Assembly (NCBI GenBank): GCA_021295835.1
Contig: JAGWBP010000012.1
Coordinates: forward strand, 1 to 43,812
From: Gemmatimonadota bacterium
GTDB taxonomy: Bacteria > Gemmatimonadota > Gemmatimonadetes > Longimicrobiales > Gaopeijiaceae
Direction: 5' to 3'
Length of the DNA: 43,812 nucleotides
Shown: one piece after another, positions 17,002-26,195 of the stretch
How positions within the stretch are numbered: the stretch's first letter is position 1
How the letters are laid out: each line of letters begins with the position of its first letter
Position numbers and translations under genes: made by a program
Notes under the pieces: model-generated
Told to the model about the DNA's origin: nothing
What the model saw: only the letters and a program-made list of their open reading frames with translations
Database searches by the model: none

Positions 17002-18093
17002 GTGAAGAGGCCTCCAGTCGATCGCCGGGAGAGGGCCTCCCGGCTCGTCGCGGACTTTCGCGACGGGAGGCGGCCAGCGCTTGCGCGCGCCATCTCGATC
17101 GTCGAGCGGGGAGGGCCCGCCGCGATGGGGGTCCTGGCCGATCTCCTCCTCGCCCAGCCCCAGGCGAGGCGCTTCGGAATCACGGGTCCACCGGGGGCGG
17201 GAAAGTCCAGCCTGATCCGCGCCCTCGCAACGCTGCTCCGCGCCCGCGGCGAGGAGGTGGCGATCATCGCCGTCGATCCGACCTCGCCCTTCTCGGGGGG
17301 GGCGCTGCTGGGGGACCGCATCCGGATGAACGACATGGCCACGGACCCGGGTGTCTTCATCCGCTCGATGGCGACGCGGGGATCCCTCGGCGGACTGGCG
17401 GCCTCGACCCGGGAGGCGATCGACCTGCTGGATGCATTTGGCTTCCCCAACATCCTGGTCGAGACGGTCGGGGTGGGGCAGACCGAGCTCGAGATCGCCT
17501 CCACCGCCGACTCGGTCGCGGTCGTCCTGGTCCCCGAGTCCGGCGATGGAGTGCAGGCGATGAAGGCCGGGCTGATGGAGATCGCCGACCTCTTCGTCGT
17601 CAACAAGTCGGACCGGGTCGGCGCCGACCGGATGGTCAGGGCGATCCGCCAGGCGCTGCTGCTTAGAGCCGGACACGGTGGCCGCGATCTGCCCGCCCAC
17701 CACGGGGTCGATCTGAAGGGGATGTCGGGTGAATCGGACGAGGGAAGTGCAGCGCGGCGCCCCGGCGCGGCCGCTGCTCCGCCATCTCCTCCTCCCTCCG
17801 GTTGGAGCATTCCGGTGCTCAAGACCTCGGCCGGCCGCGGCGAGGGGATCGACGGGATGCTGGAGCAGCTCCTCGAGCACCAGCGCTACCTTGAGGCCTC
17901 GGGCGAGCTCGAGCTGCGCCGCCGGACCCGAGCGCGGCAGCGGATACAGGAGGTCGTAGAGAGGCGTTTGGCCCGCCGGGCGAGGGAGCATCTTGCGGCG
18001 CACCCCGAGCTGGAGCGATGGGTCGCCGAGGTGGCGGCCGGGCGCTCGACGGCGTACAGGGTAGCCCAGGAGGTCGCCGAGGCGATAGCATGA
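17002..18093 (+). CDS. meaB: MeaB/ArgK-type G3E GTPase, acyl-CoA mutase chaperone
   Basis: P-loop GTPase of the MeaB family, 363 aa. It gates B12 cofactor delivery to acyl-CoA mutases and protects them from inactivation. P-loop GPPGAGKS is at residues 62-69. Switch and Walker B regions are AVDPTSPFSGGALLGDRIRM and ILVETVGVGQTELE, and the base-recognition motif NKSD is in LFVVNKSDR. A low-complexity Gly/Ala/Pro insert (about 240-270) makes it longer than most relatives. GTG start at 17002, 7 bp after mgtE; the open frame runs back into mgtE without support. The acyl-CoA mutase catalytic subunit follows 40 bp downstream. Confidence 0.92.
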   Translation: MKRPPVDRRERASRLVADFRDGRRPALARAISIVERGGPAAMGVLADLLLAQPQARRFGITGPPGAGKSSLIRALATLLRARGEEVAIIAVDPTSPFSGGALLGDRIRMNDMATDPGVFIRSMATRGSLGGLAASTREAIDLLDAFGFPNILVETVGVGQTELEIASTADSVAVVLVPESGDGVQAMKAGLMEIADLFVVNKSDRVGADRMVRAIRQALLLRAGHGGRDLPAHHGVDLKGMSGESDEGSAARRPGAAAAPPSPPPSGWSIPVLKTSAGRGEGIDGMLEQLLEHQRYLEASGELELRRRTRARQRIQEVVERRLARRAREHLAAHPELERWVAEVAAGRSTAYRVAQEVAEAIA

Positions 18094-18133
18094 GAGGGGG
18101 ACTTCGAGTAACGCTGGAGGAGGGTAGAGGCAG

Positions 18134-19852
18134 ATGACGACCACAAGAGAGCGGGTGCGGGTGCGCGACCAGCTCCTCGCCGAGATCGCGGGGCACGAAG
18201 GGGAGATCGAGCGGCTGAGCGCGGAGCTCGCCGCCTGGGAGGTCACGCGCCAGGCGACGCCGGAACGTCTGCCGTTCTTCTCCTCCATCTCCGGCAACGA
18301 GGTCGATCCGCTCTACACGCCGCGAGACGCCCAGGGCGACTACCTGGAGCAGCTCGGAGTGCCGGGGAGCTTCCCCTTCACCCGGGGCCCCTACCCCACC
18401 ATGTACCGCGGCCGACTCTGGACGATGCGGCAGTTCGCCGGCTTCGCCACCGCCGAGGATACGAACGAGCGCTACCGGTACCTGCTCGCCAAGGGCCAGA
18501 CAGGCCTCTCGGTGGCCTTCGACTTCCCGACGCTGATGGGGTACGACGGCGACCATCCGCGCTCGCTTGGCGAGGTCGGCGTCTGCGGGGTGGCGATCTC
18601 CTCGCTCGCCGACATGGAGACGCTCTTCGACGGAATTCCGCTCGACCAGGTCTCGGTGTCGATGACGATCAACGGCCCTGCGATCATCCTCTTCTGCTTC
18701 TACGTGGCGGCCGCCCAGCGCCAGGAGGTGGATCCCAAGGTCCTGCGCGGCACCGTCCAGAACGACATCCTCAAGGAGTACCAGGCCCAGCACGCGTGGG
18801 TGTTCCCACCGGAGCCGGCGCTCCGGCTCATCGTGGACATGTTCGAGTGGTGCTCCGGAAACGCGCCCCGCTACAACCCGATCTCCATCTCCGGCTACCA
18901 CATCCGCGAGGCCGGCGCCACGGCGGGCCAGGAGCTGGCCTTCACCCTGGCCAACGGCTTCGACTACGTGCGCCGGGGCGTCGAGCGCGGCCTCCCAGTG
19001 GACACCTTCGCTCCGCGCCTCTCCTTCTTCTTCGACGTTCACAACGACTTCTTCGAGGAGGTGGCCAAGTTCCGGGCCGCGCGCAGGATCTGGGCGCGTC
19101 ACATGCGCGACGAATTCGGTGCCCGGGGCCCGCAGTCGTGGCGTCTGCGGACCCACGCCCAGACGGCGGGGGTCACCCTCACGGCCCAGCAGCCCGAGAA
19201 CAACATCGTGCGCGTCGCCTACCAGGCGCTTGCCGCCGTCCTCGGGGGCACCCAGTCGCTGCACACCAACTCGATGGACGAGACGCTCGCGCTGCCGACC
19301 GAGAAGGCGGTCACGATCGCGCTCCGCACCCAGCAGATCCTCGCCTGCGAGACGGGGGTGGCGAATACGATCGACCCGCTGGCGGGCTCCTACTACCTCG
19401 AAGCGCTAACCGACCGGCTCGAGGCTGAGGCGGAGGACATCTTCGCGAGGATCGCCGAGCAGGGCGGGGTGGTGCCCGGAATCGAGAACGGCTGGTTCCA
19501 GCGCGAGATCGCGAGCTCGGCCGCCCGGCAGCAGGCCGAGATCGAGGCGGGACTCCGGACGGTAGTCGGGGTGAACGACTTCGTCGAGGAGGAGGGAGGG
19601 ATCGAGATCGACACCCTGCGGATCGACCCGACTGTGGAGAAGCGGCAGCGGGAGCGACTGGCCCGGCTGCGAGCCTCGCGCGACGACGGGGAGGCGCAGA
19701 TGGCGCTGGACCGGCTCCGGGAGACTGCGGCGAGCGAGGCCAACATCGTGCCCGACATCCTCGCCTGCGCCCACGCCTACTGCACTCTCTACGAGATCCG
19801 GGCCGCCATGGAGGAGGTCTTCGGCGCCTACCGGGAGCCGGTCTTCTTCTGA
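18134..19852 (+). CDS. icmA: B12-dependent acyl-CoA mutase large subunit, isobutyryl-CoA mutase type
   Basis: Catalytic (TIM-barrel) subunit of the methylmalonyl-CoA mutase family, 572 aa, with no B12-binding domain. A separate small subunit, not in this window, must supply cobalamin. Conserved elements are GPYPTMYRGR (86-95), the catalytic His256 in SISGYHIREAGAT, LSFFFDVHNDFFEEVAKFRAARRIW and GGTQSLHTNSMDE. At the two substrate-selecting positions it has Phe101 (RQFAGF) and Gln219 (KEYQAQ), where methylmalonyl-CoA mutase has Tyr89 and Arg207. Phe/Gln is the published isobutyryl-CoA mutase pair; 2-hydroxyisobutyryl-CoA mutase has Ile/Gln. I therefore favour IcmA, interconverting isobutyryl- and n-butyryl-CoA. 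Good ribosome site (GGAGGAGGG) upstream of the ATG. MeaB lies immediately upstream. Confidence 0.8.
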   Translation: MTTTRERVRVRDQLLAEIAGHEGEIERLSAELAAWEVTRQATPERLPFFSSISGNEVDPLYTPRDAQGDYLEQLGVPGSFPFTRGPYPTMYRGRLWTMRQFAGFATAEDTNERYRYLLAKGQTGLSVAFDFPTLMGYDGDHPRSLGEVGVCGVAISSLADMETLFDGIPLDQVSVSMTINGPAIILFCFYVAAAQRQEVDPKVLRGTVQNDILKEYQAQHAWVFPPEPALRLIVDMFEWCSGNAPRYNPISISGYHIREAGATAGQELAFTLANGFDYVRRGVERGLPVDTFAPRLSFFFDVHNDFFEEVAKFRAARRIWARHMRDEFGARGPQSWRLRTHAQTAGVTLTAQQPENNIVRVAYQALAAVLGGTQSLHTNSMDETLALPTEKAVTIALRTQQILACETGVANTIDPLAGSYYLEALTDRLEAEAEDIFARIAEQGGVVPGIENGWFQREIASSAARQQAEIEAGLRTVVGVNDFVEEEGGIEIDTLRIDPTVEKRQRERLARLRASRDDGEAQMALDRLRETAASEANIVPDILACAHAYCTLYEIRAAMEEVFGAYREPVFF

Positions 19853-19951
19853 TTCGCTCCGGGAAGACCGCCACGGATCGAAAACCCGTGCAGGCGCTAC
19901 GGGGCCGCATCGGCACTGGCGCGAACGTCCAGCCTTCTCGACTGTTCATCC

Positions 19952-21664
19952 ATGCGAGCCGCCCGCCTCGTCCTCCTCGTCATGGCTCTCGCCCCCCTGC
20001 GTGGCGCAGCCCAGCCCATTGTCGGGATCGTAGTCGAGGAGGGCACTGGCGCGCCGATCCACGGGGCCATGGTCATTCTTTTCGACAGCACCGGCACCCT
20101 GGTGGCAAGCACCCTCAGCAACGCGGCCGGCCGGTTCCTGGTGCGGGTGCAGCGCCCCGGGCTCCACTACATCACGGTGGAGCGGGTCGGATACGCCGAT
20201 TGGACCACGGATCGCTTCGAGCCACAACCCGGCAGCGAGCCGCTGACCATACGGGTGCCGGTGCAGGCTGTTCGCCTTCAGGGACTCGATGTGTCGGCGG
20301 GCCGTCGATGTGAGGTCAGGCCCGAGGAGGGCAAGGCGACCGCGCGCGTCTGGGAAGAGGTGCGCAAGGCTCTGGCGGCGGAGGCATTCACGCGGGCGGC
20401 GTCGCTCTATCGCTATACCCTGATCCGCTATCAGCGGAAGCTGGACCGTCGCGGCCGGAAGACGTTCGAGCATACGGCCGCAGTCCTGGAGAATCTGCCG
20501 GCGGCCTTTCGGTCCTTTCCGATCCAGCACCTCGTGGCCGGGGGATTTGTCCAGGTGATTGAGGACTCCGCGGAGTTCTACGCCCCGGATGCGGAAGCGC
20601 TCCTATCGGACGCCTTCCTCGACACCCACTGTTTCGGATTGCGCGAGGGTGAAGACGGGGAAGAAGACAGGATCGGGCTGGTCTTTCGGCCGCTGGAGGA
20701 TCGCGAAGTTCCCGAGATCGGCGGGGTTCTGTGGTTGAACGCGGGGACTTCCGAGCTGGAGCGGCTGGAGTTCGCCTACCTGAACCTGACCCGGTCCCTT
20801 CAGGTCGCGGAGCCGGGTGGGGAGGTCGCCTTCACGCGGCTACCGGACGGTGCCTGGATCGTTCGCGACTGGCACATCCGGATGCCTCATTTCGAACCGA
20901 GTGGCCGATTCATGCGTCGCACCGGCTACATCGAGGATGGCGGTATCGTATGGGCGATCACGGATTCGGCGGGCCGGCAGGTCCTGCACGCGGAAACCGC
21001 GAGCATCTCGGGGGTGGTGACCGACTCGGCCGGAACCGGTCCGCCGACCGACTTGGTCGTCGTGGAGCTGGCGGCGACCGGCAGGCAGACGGTCCCCAGT
21101 GCGGACGGTTCCTTCCTGCTGACCGGCCTCGATGAGGGTCGGCACGTTCTGCGTGTACGTAGCCCGCTTCACTCCAGTTGGGGGATCGTGCAACCGGACG
21201 AGGTGGCGATCGAGGGACAGCCGGGCGAAATCGTCCATGTCCGCCTGCGAGCGCCCGGCATCACGGACGCGCTGGCCGCCGCATGCGGCGGGGCTCCCCG
21301 TCCCGGCGGTACCGTCGCCTTCATGGGCCGCATCACCACCCCAAACGGCGCCGCAGTGGGAGACATGGCCGTCTCGGTGAGGTGGCCGCACGCGTCGTTT
21401 TACTTCCCGGCACCCGTCGCGGCGCCTTTCGGCCCCGAAGGCACCCCCGACCGCGAGTGGACGTACGTACGCGATGGCCTCTTCGCCACCGCCACGACCA
21501 CCACCGACTGGCGGGGGCTCTTCCTACTCTGCGACATCCCCGCAGGCACGCGCCTGCGGGTAGGAGTGGCAGCGTCGCCGGCTGGTGATCCCTTGCTGAC
21601 GAAGACGTACTACCTGCCGCCGGGACCGCCCGCCGTGGTCGCAAGGCTCGTAGTTCCATCGTAA
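19952..21664 (+). CDS. Secreted carboxypeptidase-regulatory-like domain protein
   Basis: Exported protein of 570 aa with a signal peptide of about 20 residues (LVLLVMALAPLRGAAQ). An N-terminal carboxypeptidase-regulatory-like / CNA-B-type beta-sandwich (about 21-100, PIVGIVVEEGTGAPIHGAMVILFDSTGT...GRFLVRV) is followed by a middle region of unknown fold. A second sandwich lies at about 350-430 (ASISGVVTDSAGTGPPTDLVVVEL ... GSFLLTGLDEGRHVLRVRS) and a third such element near 450-560 (AFMGRITTPNGAAVGDMAVSVRW ... GLFLLCDIPAGTRLRVGV). Proteins like this are abundant in Gemmatimonadota and Bacteroidota cell envelopes; the ligand is unknown. A terminator follows 20 bp after the stop. Confidence 0.75.
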   Translation: MRAARLVLLVMALAPLRGAAQPIVGIVVEEGTGAPIHGAMVILFDSTGTLVASTLSNAAGRFLVRVQRPGLHYITVERVGYADWTTDRFEPQPGSEPLTIRVPVQAVRLQGLDVSAGRRCEVRPEEGKATARVWEEVRKALAAEAFTRAASLYRYTLIRYQRKLDRRGRKTFEHTAAVLENLPAAFRSFPIQHLVAGGFVQVIEDSAEFYAPDAEALLSDAFLDTHCFGLREGEDGEEDRIGLVFRPLEDREVPEIGGVLWLNAGTSELERLEFAYLNLTRSLQVAEPGGEVAFTRLPDGAWIVRDWHIRMPHFEPSGRFMRRTGYIEDGGIVWAITDSAGRQVLHAETASISGVVTDSAGTGPPTDLVVVELAATGRQTVPSADGSFLLTGLDEGRHVLRVRSPLHSSWGIVQPDEVAIEGQPGEIVHVRLRAPGITDALAAACGGAPRPGGTVAFMGRITTPNGAAVGDMAVSVRWPHASFYFPAPVAAPFGPEGTPDREWTYVRDGLFATATTTTDWRGLFLLCDIPAGTRLRVGVAASPAGDPLLTKTYYLPPGPPAVVARLVVPS

Positions 21665-21684
21665 CCCGCCTACCCTGACGCAGA

Positions 21685-21720
21685 AAGGCCGCCGAGGGAG
21701 ACACCCCCCCCGGCGGCCTT
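21685..21720. terminator. Bidirectional intrinsic terminator
   Basis: Perfect 10-bp stem AAGGCCGCCG (21685-21694) / CGGCGGCCTT (21711-21720) with a 16-nt loop, placed between two convergent genes. Short T runs on each strand are weak, but the position between convergent stops fits a shared terminator. Confidence 0.8.
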
Positions 21721-21760
21721 CGGCTAGCCGCGTCAGCCGGCCCTCGTCTCGCGTTCTGCG

Positions 21761-23503
21761 CTAACGCCCCATGGGGCCGATCAGATCGAAGGATGCCCGA
21801 CCAGCCCGCCATGTCACCATGACCGAGCGCCACGCGGCAACGTCTGCGGCTGCCGCCGCGCTGGCGGGCGCGACCATAGCAACGGAGCCAGAGCGACGAT
21901 CTCCTACTCCCAGATCGCTCACCTCGACGGACACGGTGTCGGTCTTCTCGCTCACCGTCTCGGTGGTGTTGCTGACCTCGCTCGTGTGCATGCTCACCGT
22001 GTCCGGACTGCCGATGATCCTCGTGTTGAGGATAGTCTCGGTCTCGGTGACGACTGTGGTGTGGGTCACGACCTCGGTCTCGGTAATCGTGTGCGTAACG
22101 GTGACCGTGGTGTCGATCATCTCGGTGAAGCCGGTGACGCTGAAGTCCACACGACGGTTTCGCGACGGCTCCCTGATGGGCGACGGTAGCGGGTCGATCG
22201 GCTCTGAGGCGCCCTTGGACTCAGCCGTGAAGCGCATGCTGTCGAGCCCGAAGTCCTCGCCGGTCAGATAGGCTAGCACCGAAGCCGCCCGCCGGGACCC
22301 TAGCGCCACGTTGTACGGGCTGGTTCCTCGCTCATCGGCGTGCCCCTTGACCAACAGCGTCAATCCGGGGTCGGCCATCATGATCTCGGCCTTCCGCCCT
22401 AGCGCGGCCTCGGCCGAGTCCGACAGGGCGTGCCGGTCGAAGTCGAAGAGGACCATCTCTTCTAGGGTCTCCCTGGACTTGGCCGGCAGACCTAGAGAAG
22501 TCATGGTCGTGTCGACGGTGACGATCGTGTCCCGGGTCACGACGGCATGGGGGGTGACGGCGGTGTCGCGCGTGATGACGATCTCCTTCTTGTTGGGGAA
22601 GGCGATAGACGCCACCACTCCGAACTTCTGCGAAAGGTAGACGCTGGTTGCGTCACCAGCGCCTACGCTGCCGCTCCCCGTCAACCCATGCGCGAAGGCG
22701 CCTACCCTGAAGGCACCGAGGTCCGCCTGCACCCCGGCGTTGATATCGAAGCCGTTATGCTCGGCCATCAGGTGCACCAGCCGACCGTTCGGCAGCGCCA
22801 TGTGCAGCGCCGCACCCCCGAAAGCTCCTCCCGTCGCATCCTCGGCGTAGAAATCCAGATCGTCGCCCTCGGCGAACATTCCCGCCCCGTAGCCGGCGGT
22901 CAGCGTCAGCGTCGCCGACTCCGAGCTCACCACCTTGGCGGTTGCGACCCCGTAGGGGGTCAGGTTGGTATTCAGGGTATCCGGGATCCGGTAGTCGGGG
23001 AATCCCAGGCGACCCGGCGCCCCGTACGCCGGCGAGGTAACGTAGCGGGCACCGGCGGCGACGCCGAGCCTATCGGTCGAGAAGAGCGCCAGCCGGGCGA
23101 AGGCCCCCAGCATGTTGCCGCCGTCCTCCTCCGGGGCGAAGTGCTGTATGCTCGCTCCCAGCTCGAGGCGGTTCATGATCCCGATGGCGATGGAGCCGTC
23201 CGCAACCGTCTTGCTGAAGGCCTCGACGTCGGTCTTCTCCAGTTGAACTCCGTCCCTGTTTAAGACCACGGGATCATCGCTCGAAAGCGCCATCGCAGAG
23301 AGCGTGCCCGTCACGGCCATATGGGGCAGCACCCACGCGACCGGCACGTCGATAAGGCCCGACCCGTACCTGAGCGTGCTGGGCATCCTGAAGCTCTGAG
23401 CCGCCGTTGACTGGCTCAGGATCATCAGCGCCGCGACCGCGACGCCGACCCGACTCGCGACTCCGGCCAGGTCGTAGGGCACCAAGTTGAAGTTCTGCCG
23501 CAT
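21761..23503 (-). CDS. OmpA-family outer-membrane protein with Thr/Val-rich tail
   Basis: Outer-membrane protein of 580 aa. A signal region ends near residue 36 (STAAQ). A beta-rich barrel-like N-terminal part (about 40-310) follows, and then a peptidoglycan-binding OmpA/Pal domain (about 350-460) with VLFDFDRHALSDSAEAAL, VKGHADERGTSPYNVALGSRRA and NRRVDFSV. Unusually, the OmpA domain is not C-terminal: about 120 more residues follow, beginning with a Thr/Val/Glu-rich run (TVTVTHTITETEVVTHTT and onward). A similar shorter run (EIVITRDTAVTPHAVVTRD) precedes the domain. The ATG at 23503 has an AGGAGA ribosome site. A -10-like TACAAT lies about 31 nt upstream on the minus strand. Confidence 0.85.
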   Translation of the reverse strand: MRQNFNLVPYDLAGVASRVGVAVAALMILSQSTAAQSFRMPSTLRYGSGLIDVPVAWVLPHMAVTGTLSAMALSSDDPVVLNRDGVQLEKTDVEAFSKTVADGSIAIGIMNRLELGASIQHFAPEEDGGNMLGAFARLALFSTDRLGVAAGARYVTSPAYGAPGRLGFPDYRIPDTLNTNLTPYGVATAKVVSSESATLTLTAGYGAGMFAEGDDLDFYAEDATGGAFGGAALHMALPNGRLVHLMAEHNGFDINAGVQADLGAFRVGAFAHGLTGSGSVGAGDATSVYLSQKFGVVASIAFPNKKEIVITRDTAVTPHAVVTRDTIVTVDTTMTSLGLPAKSRETLEEMVLFDFDRHALSDSAEAALGRKAEIMMADPGLTLLVKGHADERGTSPYNVALGSRRAASVLAYLTGEDFGLDSMRFTAESKGASEPIDPLPSPIREPSRNRRVDFSVTGFTEMIDTTVTVTHTITETEVVTHTTVVTETETILNTRIIGSPDTVSMHTSEVSNTTETVSEKTDTVSVEVSDLGVGDRRSGSVAMVAPASAAAAADVAAWRSVMVTWRAGRASFDLIGPMGR

Positions 23504-23734
23504 TCCATGTCTCCTAGTGAGCAGTGGTTCCTAATTGTAAGGATAGGCTGGGGCTGGTTGGGGCGCAATAGCGCAAGGGCAGGTCGTAGGCGCGCCCCGG
23601 AATCGAGCCGGCCGGGGGGGGGGTCGCCGCACGGCCGCCTTGCCTGGGAGCCCACCGGGCACCCAAGTTATACTCTGGGCGTTGCGCCAGATAGCCCCCT
23701 GCCGTCCGGCGGCTCACCGAAATTCGAGGTTCCC

Positions 23735-24262
23735 ATGAGACACATCTATCGCTTCGTACCGCTTCTCCTGACTGCGGCCGTGCTTGGCTGCGGCACCGAG
23801 GTGCGCCCAGAGGAGTACAGCTGGTGGTTCCTGGAACTCGGCGAGATCCAGCGTTTCGAGTCCTCCATGAGTGGCAGGGTCTTTCGCCAGTCCGACCCTT
23901 CTGCGGACGCGATGCACCGCAAAGCTGTCGAGATCGACTTTCAGGGGAGAGGGCTCGCGGTCAGGGCTAAGCAGTTCGAGGAGGGGCAGGTCGTCGCCGA
24001 GTGGAGTGTGAGCGGACCCGCCTACTGGATCGAGATGGCGGTCGAACAGGCGATTCACAAGCTCCACATTCGCGACGCCGTCGTTGAGCGCACCCGTCCC
24101 GAGGAGTGCACCGACTGCATCGACGTCACAGGAATGTCGGTGCTGATCCACAGGTACCACCTGGACGACGAGCTGCGATTTGCCCTGTGGGACAGCATCG
24201 GCCACCTCCCCGCCCCTTTCCCGGTCTTTGAGCGCTGGACCTCCTTCGAGGAGATCGAGTAG
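23735..24262 (+). CDS. Putative lipoprotein of unknown function
   Basis: Small exported protein of 175 aa, with no recognised domain. The N-terminus is a lipoprotein signal (FVPLLLTAAVLGCG) with lipobox Cys at about residue 19. The mature part is charged and includes two Cys in EECTDCIDV. The ATG at 23735 is chosen because it places the signal peptide correctly; the frame is open further upstream through the 231-bp divergent region shared with the OmpA gene. It precedes secD by 214 bp, and that gap holds only a short GCTCC-TT-GGAGC hairpin. Confidence 0.65.
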   Translation: MRHIYRFVPLLLTAAVLGCGTEVRPEEYSWWFLELGEIQRFESSMSGRVFRQSDPSADAMHRKAVEIDFQGRGLAVRAKQFEEGQVVAEWSVSGPAYWIEMAVEQAIHKLHIRDAVVERTRPEECTDCIDVTGMSVLIHRYHLDDELRFALWDSIGHLPAPFPVFERWTSFEEIE

Positions 24263-24476
24263 CGACGGGCAGCCGATCGTTTGGCGAGCGCAAGTGGGGC
24301 GTGCCAGCCTCCCCAAGGTTGCTGTGACAGATTCCGGCCTGTATCTGTCCAGGTAGCTCCTTGGAGCGACGGCCCGTTCTTCGGGAGCGACCAGGACCCC
24401 AGATTGACACCCCGGCATGCTCCGGCGAAGTTCCCCTGCGCTTGCCGTCGGTGGCGGACGACCCGGAAAGGAAGCA

Positions 24477-26183
24477 ATGCTGAAGTCACTTAGGGGCCGG
24501 ATCATCGTTATCCTGGCGGTGGTCGGCATCTCTGCGTACCACATCGCCACCCGGGGCCTCAAGCTGGGTCTCGACCTGCAGGGCGGTATGCACCTAGTGC
24601 TGGAGATCGAGGATCCGGACGGCTCGATGACCGACGATCTCAAGGCCGACGCCCTGGACCGCGGCCTCAAGATCCTGCGCACTCGCATCGACGCCTTCGG
24701 GGTCGAGGAGCCGCTGATCCAGAAGAGCGGCGGGGACCGGATCATCGTCGAGCTGGCCGGCCTCGACGACGAGGCCCGCGCCAAGGAGATTATCAACCGC
24801 CAGGCATTCCTCGAGTGGAAGCTGGTCCTGCCGACCACCGACGTCGATCAGGCGCTTGCGAGGGTGGACCGGGCGATCGTCGCGGCGCTTGGGGAGGACT
24901 CGGTGCGCGCATTGGGCGCCGAGGCGGAGGTGGCCGAGCCGGACGAGCCCTCGATCGAGGACCTGCTCTTCCGGGAGAGCCCCGACGATACGGCCGCTCC
25001 GGTGGAAGGCGACGAGCTGGATCCCGGCGCGGCGACCGGAGGCGAGGAGTTGCCGAGCGGCGACGAGGCCGAGGACGGGGTAGCCGGAGACGCAGACGCG
25101 GAGGCCGAGGAGGCGATTCTTCGGCCCTTCACCAGACTACTCAATCGGGGCTCCACCGACGACCGCCAGCAGACGGTCAGCTACCTCGTCGACTACTCCC
25201 GCGTCGAGGACGCCGACATCTTCATGTCGCTTCCGGAGTTCGGTCGGGCGCTTCCTCGCGATGTGAGCCTCCAGTGGGGGATGGACTCCCTGTCAATGGG
25301 GGGCCGCTTCTATAGGGAGCTCTGGGTGCTCGAGGACGACGCCTTCCTGACCGGCGACCAGCTCGAGGACGCCACCGCCACGCGCGACCCCCAGTTCAAC
25401 CAGCCTCAGGTCCTCTTCGAGCTCAACCGACGCGGCGGGCGCGAGTTCCAGCGGGTGACCGGCTCGCACGTCGACGAGCGTATCGCTATCCTCCTGGACG
25501 GCGAGGTCGTGAGCGCCCCCGTCGTGAGGGAGGAGATCCGGGGGCGCGGCTCCATCGACCTCGCCGGGGCCCAGATGGCCGAGGCCAACGATCTCGCCTT
25601 GGTGCTCCGTGCAGGTGCGCTGCCAGCTCCGCTCTCGATCATGGAGGAGCGTACCGTCGGCCCGTCGCTCGGGCAGGACTCGATCGACCAGGGGCGCATC
25701 GCGGGCATCGTCGGTCTGGCCTTCGTCATCGTGATCATGGCGCTCTACTACCGGATGGCGGGGGTCCTGGCGATCGTTGCGCTCTCGATCTACCTCCTCC
25801 TCGTGCTGGGCGGTCTAGCCACCCTGAACGCCACCCTCACCCTCCCGGGGATCGCCGGGCTGATTCTCTCGATCGGGATGGCGGTCGACGCAAATGTCCT
25901 GATATTCGAGCGGGTGCGCGAGGAGCTGGCGGCCAAGCGCGCTCCCCGCACGGCCGTCGAGGAGGGCTTCGGCAACGCGCTCTCCGCAATCGTCGACGCC
26001 AACATCACGACGCTGATCACCGGCATGATCCTCTTCCAGTTCGGCACCGGGCCGGTACGCGGCTTCGCGGTGACGCTCTGCATCGGGATCGTGGCCTCCT
26101 TCTTCTCCGCTCTCTACGTGACCCGCACCCTCTTCCTGATCTACCTGTCGGGCAAGCGGGGCGCCGATCCGGTGAGCGTGTAG
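24477..26183 (+). CDS. secD: Protein translocase subunit SecD
   Basis: Inner-membrane SecDF component that uses the proton gradient to pull proteins through SecYEG, 568 aa. The N-terminal helix precedes LGLDLQGGMHLVLE (about 30-43). The C-terminal membrane block includes the signatures GPSLGQDSI, IAGLILSIGMAVDANVLIFERVREEL and TLITGMILFQFGTGPVRGFAVTL. An acidic, Pro/Gly/Ala-rich insert (about residues 148-214) interrupts the periplasmic P1 region. The ATG at 24477 has a strong ribosome site (GGAAAGGAAG). No yajC lies upstream. secF follows 12 bp later. Confidence 0.95.
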   Translation: MLKSLRGRIIVILAVVGISAYHIATRGLKLGLDLQGGMHLVLEIEDPDGSMTDDLKADALDRGLKILRTRIDAFGVEEPLIQKSGGDRIIVELAGLDDEARAKEIINRQAFLEWKLVLPTTDVDQALARVDRAIVAALGEDSVRALGAEAEVAEPDEPSIEDLLFRESPDDTAAPVEGDELDPGAATGGEELPSGDEAEDGVAGDADAEAEEAILRPFTRLLNRGSTDDRQQTVSYLVDYSRVEDADIFMSLPEFGRALPRDVSLQWGMDSLSMGGRFYRELWVLEDDAFLTGDQLEDATATRDPQFNQPQVLFELNRRGGREFQRVTGSHVDERIAILLDGEVVSAPVVREEIRGRGSIDLAGAQMAEANDLALVLRAGALPAPLSIMEERTVGPSLGQDSIDQGRIAGIVGLAFVIVIMALYYRMAGVLAIVALSIYLLLVLGGLATLNATLTLPGIAGLILSIGMAVDANVLIFERVREELAAKRAPRTAVEEGFGNALSAIVDANITTLITGMILFQFGTGPVRGFAVTLCIGIVASFFSALYVTRTLFLIYLSGKRGADPVSV

Positions 26184-26195
26184 CGATACCGACAA

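Noticed and set aside
24262..24476. Possible promoter TTGACA at 24404 before secD, and a tRNA-like region
   Set aside because: No acceptable -10 lies 16-18 bp downstream and no cloverleaf can be formed.
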